A stretch of DNA of 64,000 nucleotides from Sipunculus nudus (taxonomy: Eukaryota > Annelida > Sipuncula > Golfingiida > Sipunculidae), in assembly GCA_026874595.1 (NCBI GenBank), contig CM049316.1, forward strand, positions 2,544,001-2,608,000, read 5' to 3'. The notes under the pieces are model-generated. The model ran no database searches and had not been told where the DNA came from. It saw nothing but the letters and a program-made list of their open reading frames with translations. Within the stretch, counting starts at the first letter, position 1; each line of letters starts with the position of its first letter. Of the stretch, positions 34,201 through 42,190 are shown one piece after another. Made by a program: the position numbers and the translations under genes.

Positions 34201-37200
34201 TGAAGCAGTGATTTTGTTTTAATTAGAAGATGAGTGGGGGGAGGGTTTATTTTACAAAAAGAATTGGATCCAAAATTGTTTTAGTTTGGAACACAACATG
34301 GCAAATTATTCTTGATTTATGCTACATGATTATCATAATTTTTGTTGTTTTACCGGGTGGGGCTGGTAAAGAAAGACTAATTGAAATTCTTTAACCCAGT
34401 CAGCACAACTTCCACGGCCTAGCATTAAGTATATTGGACCTGTCTGTAGTGAACAAAGTCATTTGGTTACCAGCAAAGAAACACCAATTTTTATTAGAAA
34501 TTTATCAGATTTTGCCAGACCACTTTGATATCAGCATATCCTCACAAAGTGGTTGCTGAGGTCAGCAAAAGCAGTAAGGAGGAGTGAGGGCCTTGCTGAG
34601 GTCAGCAATACTTTTTTTTACAATAAACTTTTCCAAAGGTTGTTAGACTGTGGAACATGTGCAGAATGGGGAATTTCAGGTTAGTGTGATGACATGCGTA
34701 CAACCATTGAGAAATTTTGTGGGAACATGAGGAATTTTGTATACAGTGGGGCAAAGACTTGATCCTTTGTAAATGGTTGTGCCATGATCAGTTAGGAAAC
34801 ACGTACTCAGAATGGAGTGGCCTGTCCTCAAGTCGCACACTTCTCAGCTGCAACTTAAATGTGTGTTTACAAACTGGTACTTATACCTCGCACAATGCGT
34901 TTGACTTGAGGTCATGGCTGCTCAGGTGGTGGGCGATAAACCTGGCTGCGACGCGGGGAGCACCGACAGAGCAGATCTGTTGTGGTTGTGCTGTATTACA
35001 ACAGTGATGAAGTCTTGCATGTTTAGTTCAGCAGCCCATACCTTGATGGGTAAAGAGAAGTTCACACTTGGTTCCCTGGCTTCTGGTGCTCTTCGCGGAC
35101 ATAATCGGCCTATTTATTAGCTTGTTAGGTGCACAGTTGAGCCACTGGCTGCCTGTGAGCCAACTGAAACTCTGGTTTGTTGTTGATCTGAAACGCCACA
35201 TTGAAAGATGATATTTGTGGCAAGTATGCAGTTGGCTCAGTTTGGGGAACCAGTGGACTTGGATTGGAATCCTCAAAGGTTCCCCAAGGGTCGCCAGAGG
35301 CTCAGCTGCCCCTTTGCCTGATGGGTAATCATAGCTGCACCAAGTCCTATTGACAGGTTGCTTCATGATGCATCGTTTATGTGATATGGGGGTTGGGATA
35401 TGCAGATAATACCTTTGTTCTTCCCTCCTTAGATGACCAAGGAAGCTGATTTTTTTGGAACCAGGATGGATCAGCGGCTTATAGACCCTCAGTTACCCTG
35501 AGGTGTCTTAACGGGCATAATGATCACTGCCTGAACACAGGTTTTTCATTGTTCTTGCGGTGACTAGTTTTTCTTTACTATTTATTCATAGCAAAAACCA
35601 CCCATGCCACTGTCTTCATGTGACCTAGATAAGCTGAGAGAACTGGTGGTAAAAAGTACTTTCAGGGGTGGGAGAGATGGAGCTGTGGGGGTTTATTTTT
35701 GCATGTTGTTTGGCTCAGGTTGTGTGGGGTGGTTTAAATTATTCAAGATGGTGTGCATGGATGGTACCCACAATAAAAAAGCCAAAAGGTATAAAATTTA
35801 AATCTTTCTTTTTTCACCCAGTAGCTTGACCATTCACAGTAGTTCCTTACAAGCAGAAAAATAAATCTACACACACACAATCAAAACCACACATAAAAAA
35901 AGTCTGCCCAATTGCATGTAAACTTAACATGTGCAGTTTTGACATGACCAGCTAGCTGTATGATAGAAAGTTTGGTGTCAGCAATCTCTCATGATTTATT
36001 CCCTGTCAGATTCTGGATAAGCTAATTTAAGCCATAATTAACCAACATGGGTAGATCTTTTGATAGCCATTTTTCTAAGCATCAGGTGTGTACACAAATT
36101 TTGTCCAAACATCTTAATGTGACTATAAACATCTTAGCGTGTCTATCAACAGAATAAGATGGACTGTTCGGCTCTGGCAGATGTTTCCTTTAAACTCCTG
36201 TCCTCTTTGTTCTTACGGCATACAGCTTTCTCTGATACAGTGATTAGTCTTGTCAAAATTGAAAAGCGTTACTGTATTCTTTTATTTGCAAGACAAGCTG
36301 AAGCATGCTAGAAAAGAAATTTAGGGGCAAGGTATTAGTTTGGATGATATGTAGTCAAAATTTCCTTATCACGTTCAGGGAAGGGGCAGGGGTGAATTAT
36401 TCTTGCACCATTTGTTAAATCTTATATTGGTTCAGATTCATTTAAAATTGCAATAGATGGGAGATATTGAGTAAATGTGTAAGAGCTACACTTGTCTTGG
36501 AAATTAAAAGAAAAGTTGATAATTTCAAAACATCCAAACTGAGCAAAGAAAAAGAATGATAACAGGGTCGTGTTATAGTGCTTGCTCAATCATGTTGTTT
36601 TGTAAAGGCACTGTTTTGATGATATTTTATAAGCTTACATGATTTTATGGCTGTGCTTGTATGTGTATTTGCATGAAACTGACCATTGTTTCTTGCAGTA
36701 AAGACCTTTGACCCTCCCCCGAACGAGGCGACTGCTTTCTATAACCATTTTACATTTCTGACAGCAGCTGGCAATTATATGCAGAAATACCATTTACCAT
36801 CAGAATTGCTGTTCGACCCACTTGCAGACTGTTGTGGTTCCCTCCTTGTTGATGTTTTTGCTGCTGTGGTCTGTAAGCTGGAGAGATCAGCGTCACACCA
36901 AATCAACTGGTCAATGATTGGGAGGGGAAAGGAAATTTGGAAGGGGGGGGGGGGGTTACCAAAGCTGCTACAACTGACAACTACTGCAACAACATTTGCA
37001 AAAAATAGATTTAACAGAACCATGGTGTTGCCACCAGGTTTGGTTTATGCCAAACAAAATGAGGATTTCACAGCACCAGGCATATAGCATTTAGCCCTGC
37101 TGTGCTTGTGTGAAGGGAAGAATGTATAACAAGCGCAGTTGTACAGGGAGGTGGTGGTGGGCAGTTGGTATGGTGCGACTTCATTCCTCTCATGGGCACC

Positions 37201-39594
37201 TACACACACCAGTGGTAGGTGGTAGGTCTACCTGAACTAAAGTCTCTTCTTTCACACCTACAGTGCAAAAACAAGTGGATGAAGACATCACCATGGAGAC
37301 TCCTGTGTCTACCCCAAAACAGACTTGTGTCTCACCAGGTGAATATATTATCAACATTGTTACAAATTGCCCTCTTGATTGACAGGTTTGTGCTAAATAA
37401 CATCCGCTTTGTCTCATATATGGACTTTGTTTAAGATTACACCAACTTTACAGTTAATTTTATCAATAATTTCAGCAGTTACTTGCTGTCTGTCTTCCAG
37501 TTGTCCAACTGTCATGTATCATTGCATATTCTGTGAATTACTGCTGCATTGCTCCTGTTTGATAAACACTGCCAAAAATTAGTTTACTCAGACCTCATTT
37601 AAGGTATTGTACAAGAACATTCATATCAGGTTGATTGTATTCTGAATCCTTTGATATGTTTGATAATTCTGAATTTGTTGCTCACTATAACTTATGCAAG
37701 ATGTAATATATATTTCATTAAAATAGCTCGCCACACTTTGTCCTTCATTCTACAGTTAGGGATAATGTTACATATGTTTTGTGTCACAGAAGCAGTTGCC
37801 TTGAACCAGGAGTACATGAAGAGTTCAAAGGTCGGTGGTCAGCCCAAACCAGTGATTGAAAGACCAGAAGAAGTTGTTAACACAGTACAGCCAGTCCAGT
37901 CTCTGAAAGCTGTACCAGCTGGAACAGTCATGACCCCAGTCCTCCAGTCGTTTCAGCAGGTCTTGGTACAAGAAGGGACGGGGAAGCCCATGACTTTGCT
38001 GCTGACTGGAGCACCAACGCAAGTCCAGCAAGCTGCAAACCAGAACCCTACAGCCCCGACAGCCACAGTCATACCAATTTTACCCCAAGAGCCTGCTGTT
38101 AACCAATCTGCGGCTCCCACTGTTGCTTCATCAGTTACACAACAGCAGCTGTCATCTCTGGCGAACAGCACATTGCTGTCCCTGCTGACGTCGGGAACCT
38201 CTGCTATTTCTGCACCAGGTGTGTAGTAATAATTCATACTCCTGTACCTAGTCAGGCTTAGTGGAAGGTAGAATGGTTAAGGTGACAGGTATTAAGTTTC
38301 GAGTACTTATAGTGAAGAGTTTTGGTATTGTTTGAATATTTACTAACAGTTCTTTTTTCCAACCAGGAAAACAGGTATGTAGCTCTTGCCAGGGGCAAAA
38401 CAACAACTGGCAACTGTATCTGAGGGCTCTCTTCTAGAGTGCCCTGTGTATCCCCAAATGCTCATACTTTGTTTTATTTCTGTTTGGCCACAATGCAGAA
38501 GTGAAGCAGGAGGTTAAACCATTGGTGCAACAGAGCACAGTCAAGCAAGAACTGCTAAAGCTGCAAGGCGCCCCTGGTGTCTGTGGTAGAGTGTTTGTGG
38601 CGGGTTGTAAGGACCCCAGACGTGCCCATGAGGCAAACCCAATAAAAGAAGAAGGTGGTGGCATTTGGCTGACCCTGGATAACATGGGACCATTGCCCAT
38701 GTTCACTGCAGACGACGGTATTTATAACTTAAACCATTCCAGTTGTTCGCTAAAAGTACCTGCTTTCTTATTTGTAGATGGCTTTTTATGGTGGGTTTGA
38801 CTGGTAGGAGGCAAAGAGCTTTTCTCAATCTAAGGGGGTCTTTCAGCTGGTTATATCAGCCTAGAACTATGTCCGTGCATGACTTGACATTTTAAGCTGA
38901 AGGAAAAGTCCTCTGTTTACAAATAACAGAGTGTTCTACTTGTCTGTGATTGCATGCACATACCTGATGTATCAGAGGATTTTCTCTTGCAGAACCAGAC
39001 AAAGGCCATGGCAATACAGGACCCAGCTACAGTTATGATGATACATAATCTGTTACAGATTCTAAACGAAGTACAAGGGTCTTCCTGGGGCAAACTGTGC
39101 CCAGACTACAAATTATGGAACACTGCTGTTGTAAACCATGCTTTTATGTTCCTTTGAATGTTAACATTTTATTTCAGCAGGGTATGCAACAAAAGGCTTG
39201 CCCTAATGTAATATAAATGGGCACTCCAGTATAATTACTCAATAAGAATAAATAGCTGTTTTAAATTAAATTACTTGCATTTTCAAGTTATATTATAGTG
39301 GGGGCCTTGTATAAAAATGTAATGGGGGGCAAGGTCAATCTTCCAATTTTGGGAGCTTTCAAATGGGAAAACCGTGTCAGACCTGTTGGTTTGATTTGAC
39401 TGTCGGACACTGTGAGAGCTGCCTCGTTACAATCATGAAATGAAATTAAAGACCAGTATTTACAGGGGAGTCAAGGGGCAGCTGCTTTTAGTATAGAATA
39501 CAAGAGAAGTGTATGTCAGCTGGACTGTTAACTTATCATTGTTTTCTGTCTTTTTGCAGTGGATTTCCTGGAGAATCTCCAGCTGGCCAGCTAA
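19210..39594 (+). CDS. NFAT5: NFAT5/TonEBP-like Rel-homology transcription factor (whole coding span)
   Basis: Joined exons: 19210-19285, 25607-25660, 25823-26468, 26980-27208, 27522-27712, 29862-30034, 32895-33082, 33508-33631, 37264-37338, 37790-38218, 38499-38717, 39560-39594. Total 2439 nt, 812 residues, with every junction phase consistent. The DNA-recognition loop at residues 311-325 ([15 protein letters not shown]) and the HGFYQACRV block are diagnostic of NFAT Rel domains. [19 protein letters not shown] and the IPT segment [19 protein letters not shown] match NFAT5 better than NFAT1-4. The N-terminus (MPxD, then LS, then SPxSLY) matches vertebrate NFAT5. I see no calcineurin-docking PxIxIT motif, as expected for NFAT5. 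Known family role: nuclear dimer that activates osmoprotective and immune genes; its invertebrate targets are inferred. At about 812 residues it lacks most of the long Gln-rich tail of vertebrate NFAT5 (about 1,500). Exons through 33631 are firm; the 3' exons are predicted. Confidence 0.93.
20347..20354. repeat. Left target-site duplication (GCATGGAT)
   Basis: Identical to 22323-22330 on the other side of the hAT-like element. Confidence 0.85.
20355..22322. mobile_element. Non-autonomous hAT-like DNA transposon
   Basis: A 1968-bp element with perfect 12-bp terminal inverted repeats, CAGACATGGGGT at the left and ACCCCATGTCTG at the right. It is flanked by an 8-bp direct duplication, GCATGGAT, at 20347-20354 and 22323-22330. 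An 8-bp target duplication and CAG-starting termini are characteristic of the hAT superfamily. Both subterminal regions (about 20367-20500 and 22185-22310) are packed with AGTAAT/GTAATAG repeats, as expected for transposase-binding arrays. Its interior has a 53-bp direct repeat (21771 and 21824 onward). No transposase frame, so it would need a transposase supplied in trans. It interrupts the host repeat precisely, which the uninterrupted copy at 12245-13732 confirms. Confidence 0.85.
22323..22330. repeat. Right target-site duplication (GCATGGAT)
   Basis: Identical to 20347-20354. The host repeat resumes immediately after it. Confidence 0.85.
25607..25660 (+). CDS. NFAT5: NFAT5-like exon 2 (residues 26-43)
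   Basis: TTTTCAG acceptor, 54 nt, GTAAGT donor, phase 1 at both ends. Encodes an acidic, leucine-containing stretch ([18 protein letters not shown]) typical of an N-terminal activation region. Being 54 nt and phase 1-1, it could be skipped without a frame change. Confidence 0.8.
25823..26468 (+). CDS. NFAT5: NFAT5-like exon 3 (residues 44-258), N-terminal regulatory region
   Basis: ACATTTAG acceptor, 646 nt, donor CAG|GTGAGA, phases 1 and 2. Acidic and Ser/Pro-rich, with several SP dipeptides (potential phosphosites). [10 protein letters not shown] near residues 96-105 resembles the PEDLLD segment of vertebrate NFAT5. PRKARK (190-195) resembles its basic nuclear-localisation block. No PxIxIT calcineurin motif. 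Confidence 0.88.
26980..27208 (+). CDS. NFAT5: NFAT5-like exon 4: start of Rel domain with DNA-recognition loop
   Basis: Acceptor CATTTATAG, donor AGG|GTAAGG. Residues 259-335. ELKILVQPE (299-307) opens the Rel-homology domain, and [15 protein letters not shown] (311-325) is the NFAT DNA-contact loop. The loop differs from the NF-kB form, so this is NFAT, not NF-kB/Rel. Confidence 0.96.
27522..27712 (+). CDS. NFAT5: NFAT5-like exon 5: Rel domain core
   Basis: TTCTATTACAG acceptor, phase 0 start, phase 2 end at GTTAAC. Residues 336-398 include [17 protein letters not shown] and [14 protein letters not shown], matching the NFAT5 Rel domain. The donor sits next to a long satellite, and it is a weak donor (GTTAAC). 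Confidence 0.96.
27721..29480 (+). repeat. 20-bp satellite array inside NFAT5-like intron 5
   Basis: Unit TTATATAATACAACCTTTAG, one variant unit (27721-27740) then 87 identical units from 27741 to 29480. It starts eight bases after the exon 5 splice donor and makes up 1.76 kb of the 2.15-kb intron. Every unit ends in CCTTTAG, a 3'-splice-site-like string. The lack of divergence points to very recent expansion or homogenisation; assembly copy number may be approximate. Confidence 0.97.
29862..30034 (+). CDS. NFAT5: NFAT5-like exon 6: end of N-terminal Rel subdomain
   Basis: Acceptor ATTTTCCAG, donor A|GTGAGT, phases 2 and 1. Residues 399-456. [33 protein letters not shown] and STPISC closely match NFAT5. 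Confidence 0.96.
30229..32860 (+). mobile_element. Non-autonomous dispersed element, copy A (in NFAT5-like intron 6)
   Basis: It opens with a near-perfect hairpin: AGCTCA, GC, TGACT, ATA, AGTCA, TC, TGAGCT (30229-30257). A CCGT microsatellite follows (about 30284-30335), then 2.5 kb without a transposase frame, and a tail from AGCTGAGCGTCGTGACCCAT to CCCTTGTTT near 32860. Nearly identical to 42191-46462, so both are recent insertions or conversion products. The head and tail are shared with the GACCTTGACC elements at 12245 and 20091. I cannot assign it to a superfamily; no clear target duplication is visible. Confidence 0.85.
32895..33082 (+). CDS. NFAT5: NFAT5-like exon 7: IPT/TIG dimerisation domain, first part
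   Basis: Acceptor TTTTTCTCCATAG, donor GTGAGT, phases 1 and 0. Residues 457-519: [34 protein letters not shown] and VIDMEYFQP. This is the immunoglobulin-like IPT domain used in NFAT5 dimerisation. The dispersed element upstream ends only about 35 bp before this exon. Confidence 0.96.
33508..33631 (+). CDS. NFAT5: NFAT5-like exon 8: IPT/TIG domain, second part
   Basis: Acceptor TTTTTCTTCAG, donor G|GTAAGT, phases 0 and 1. Residues 520-560: [15 protein letters not shown], then [21 protein letters not shown], completing the IPT fold. Confidence 0.95.
33632..37263 (+). other. NFAT5-like intron 8
   Basis: A 3.6-kb intron with no recognised element. It contains one possible but frame-breaking exon (36700-36872, discussed among rejected items) and a G-run near 36946. 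Confidence 0.6.
37264..37338 (+). CDS. NFAT5: NFAT5-like exon 9 (residues 561-585)
   Basis: Acceptor CACACCTACAG, donor G|GTGAAT, phase 1-1, 75 nt. Encodes [20 protein letters not shown] and a few more residues: acidic with two TP/SP-like sites. Phase 1-1 and frame-neutral, so it could be a cassette exon. The frame and splice sites support it; there is no strong homology cue. Confidence 0.65.
37790..38218 (+). CDS. NFAT5: NFAT5-like exon 10: Gln/Pro/Thr-rich C-terminal region
   Basis: Acceptor TTGTGTCACAG, donor G|GTGTGT, phase 1-1. Residues 586-728, rich in Gln, Val, Pro and Thr (for example [17 protein letters not shown] and [20 protein letters not shown]). This composition fits a transactivation region, in the position of the much longer Gln-rich tail of vertebrate NFAT5. 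Confidence 0.8.
38499..38717 (+). CDS. NFAT5: NFAT5-like exon 11 with three SUMO-consensus sites
   Basis: Acceptor CACAATGCAG, donor G|GTATTT, phase 1-1. Residues 729-801. VKQE at 730-733, VKQE at 743-746 and IKEE at 777-780 all fit the hydrophobic-Lys-x-Glu SUMO consensus. The exon ends with TADD. Vertebrate NFAT5 is known to be sumoylated, though at different positions. Confidence 0.75.
38976..39157 (+). CDS. NFAT5: NFAT5-like alternative terminal exon (isoform B)
   Basis: Acceptor GATGTATCAG in phase 1 fits exon 11. It encodes [15 protein letters not shown] and continues to a stop at 39155-39157, giving an 861-residue isoform. A poly(A) signal AATAAA follows at 39247-39252. No donor in phase 1 is visible that could join it to 39560, so it looks like an alternative end rather than an internal exon. 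A second acceptor (TCTCTTGCAG, ending 38991) would give a different, shorter frame. Confidence 0.5.
39247..39252 (+). terminator. Poly(A) signal for alternative end
   Basis: AATAAA 90 bp after the isoform B stop. Confidence 0.35.
39560..39594 (+). CDS. NFAT5: NFAT5-like terminal exon (isoform A)
   Basis: Acceptor TGTCTTTTTGCAG, phase 1, encoding [11 protein letters not shown] then TAA. It joins exon 11 directly to give 812 residues. The acidic-hydrophobic ending resembles the vertebrate NFAT5 end (IDLLVSLQNQ). Transcript evidence is needed to rank it against 38976-39157. Confidence 0.6.
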
Positions 39595-40850
39595 CAAAGG
39601 CTGAATATCCTGAAGAAGGATGGCAGAATGTACATTTGTTAATATGTTTTGTCAAGAGGCAGCAGATTTTGCACAGTATTCTTGTGGACTGTATTTGGAG
39701 GGAATCTTCAGTGGCACTGGCAAAACCTGGAGACTGTGTAAACAAACCATATGATGGTAACCTTATTAATCATGTTGTGAAATTGTCATGTTTATGGTTG
39801 CCATCGTTATAGTGAAGTTTTGTAAAAACTTTTGCCCAATACAACACTATCAATCGGCACATGAACACGCATGAAAAGCTAGTCATATTGAACTTGTACA
39901 TTGAGACAAGAAATCCAAAGAACTTTCTCTGAGGAAAAAGTGATGTTTGATCAAAGAGACCCATGAACTCGCATACATACATGAACTGCTCAGTAAGATG
40001 CCCTTTTAAACTTTGAAATGAATAAAAACCAGAAGTATTTACCGTTAATTTAACATGTTTGTAAAGATTCAGTTGTAAAGCATTTACACTACATGGCTAC
40101 AGATAAAAAAAAATAGTATATCACTGGTGAAATTGACTGTCGGTGATCTTGGTTGAAATATTTCCCCCTTGACTGACACACTTCTACACATTACAAGTAT
40201 TAGTATTATTTCATGGTTTAATTTTGTATATTATTGAGTATCACTGCCTTGTACATAAGCTGTAATATTATTACTTGTATAATTATTTTGAAGAGATTAT
40301 TATTTTGTAATGAGAGTGTATAAGAGAGGCAAGTGCCTGGCAAGAGTCCCCCTACAGAGGTCTTCCCATAGAACATGGCTGTATGGGGACACCATGTGTT
40401 TAAGTGAATATGTAACATTATATACTATGTTGGCCTTCTAAAGGCTGTGTGACTGTGACCCGGTTGTCGCCAAAGGCATTATTATTGTTGACACTGTTAT
40501 ATTATTATTAATTGACAAGCGAAACACCATTACTCTTGCCGTATTCGGCCTGGCAGCACAATACTGCCTGCCTAGAGAACGTGCAGGCGTGGATGGGACC
40601 TCGCTTTTGTGAGATATTGTACCAGAAGGACACCTGCAGGTGTACGAGTGGAGTTAGTAGTTTATAATTTTGACGTGAAGATCTTTGTCACCTTAAATAG
40701 GAGCGGTTACACCAAGGTCTGCTCGGACTATACTTTAGACATGTTAACAACTTTGTCACGTTAAGTGTAGAAGTCAAGCTATATTGTTCACATCCACCTT
40801 GTTCTGATGGTGCGATTGTTAAAATATGAAATAAATGCTATGCATTTCTA
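39595..40850 (+). other. Probable 3'UTR of the NFAT5-like gene
   Basis: AT-rich sequence without coding signal, running from the isoform A stop to AATAAA at 40830-40835 and a T/GT-rich downstream stretch. An earlier ATAAA-type signal lies near 40020. Confidence 0.5.
40830..40835 (+). terminator. Main poly(A) signal candidate, NFAT5-like gene
   Basis: AATAAA followed within 15-35 bp by TTTCTATTTTGTCTTTTTCG, a good downstream U/GU-rich element. Confidence 0.5.
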
Positions 40851-41810
40851 TTTTGTCTTTTTCGTTTCTTCACGAGGTTATAGGTGCGTGATGACACTGT
40901 TGTGGTTAAAGGTGATAATGAATAATGATATGAATTGCAGTATGGATGAGAGTGAAAATGCAAAACCATGACTGAATAGCTCAAGAAGGATGTATGTATC
41001 GACCCTATCAAACATCCTGCAACTTCTCTGGATCTACACCCAAAGTATAGGGATCAATGCCCCAATCCAGGTACCCTAGTCCTAAACGGGAAGGAAAATA
41101 AGTTTGTGTCGGCGAGAAGCAGGTTATTGCTTTCCAAACAAAGTGCTGATGGTGAAGTAAAGACATGTCAGTATCAGCTATGCTGATCTATTTATCATTT
41201 CCAATGAACATTCGGGCAGCAGTCCCATGGCGGTGAGGTAACCCATTATCCTATCAGCAGCTAGAGTAAATTTCCTCAACGACAGCAAAGATAAGATAGT
41301 TTATTGCTATATTAATATATGTATATATATATATATATAATTATAATAAAAAATAAAATCATCACAATATTATTTGGCTTGACTGGCTTGCTATAACAAA
41401 CGCATTAAACAAATAATAATGAGTAACCTGATCACATGGGGTGCTAAAAAGACAATTCCTTAATAGAAACTTGATAAAATTAAACTTGGGACCCCCAACC
41501 TGAGTAGTGGCAGTGAAAATGATCCCCTATCGGGCCCACCGTCCCCGCCAAAAATATATCTTCATATAAGGATATAAATAATGGCCATTAAACCGAACAT
41601 TAATGAACTTTGTTCAATGGCTCAGCAGTCATTCTAAGGACAATAAGATAAATAGAAAAAAAATTAAAAGGAAAGATTTATGAGTTTCAGAGCGCATGTA
41701 ATCGTACAAATACATGCTATAAAATTTTACGGGTTATCATGAAGGAAGAGCATTTTAGGAATTCTGTCTCCCATCACATGGGGGGTGGGAGGGGGGGGGG
41801 GGGGGTGGAG
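40851..41810. other. Intergenic, non-coding
   Basis: Contains AT-simple sequence near 41310-41350 and a G-rich tract near 41779-41806. No gene recognised. Confidence 0.5.
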
Positions 41811-42190
41811 ACAAACGTGTGTTGACTGTCAGCGTCGTTGTCGTCTGTGTCATTTCTTGTGAATGCAATAACTTTGGAACGAATTGACATATTTCCATTC
41901 ACTTTTAAATTTAAATTGTTTCTACCAATATATCAGATGAGTTTGAAATCCGGTGACCTTGACCTTAATATTAAGGTCAAATAGGCCGAAATATGATTGT
42001 TTTCAACCCAATAACTTTAGAAATACCACATATTTTAGTTTCACAATCATAGTTTCAATCAAGTTCTTTGAGGAGCTCAAAAATTGGCGATCTTGACCTG
42101 GGTCCTCAAGGTCGAATCAGCCAGAATAAATATTATTTGTGAACATTTGTCTTTTCATAGCTAGGTCAAATCAGCCAGAATAGATATTAT
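41811..42190 (+). repeat. Fragment of older dispersed repeat, left part
   Basis: Contains GTGACCTTGACCTTAATATT and two 'AATCAGCCAGAATA' phrases. The related sequence resumes at 46463 ('GAACGCTATAACTTTTGACA'), so this older repeat is interrupted by the element at 42191-46462. Confidence 0.55.

Noticed and set aside
35413-35450. Good pyrimidine tract and AG in NFAT5 intron 8
   Set aside because: In the required phase the frame reads Asp-Asp-Gln-Gly-Ser and then stops, so it is not a usable internal exon.
36700-36872. Possible extra NFAT5 exon (acceptor TTTCTTGCAG, donor GTAAGC) beginning [10 protein letters not shown]
   Set aside because: It is 173 nt, entering in phase 1 and leaving in phase 0, so it breaks the frame into the next exon. 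Its peptide is not NFAT-like. It could be a rare or terminal exon, but the sequence does not support including it.
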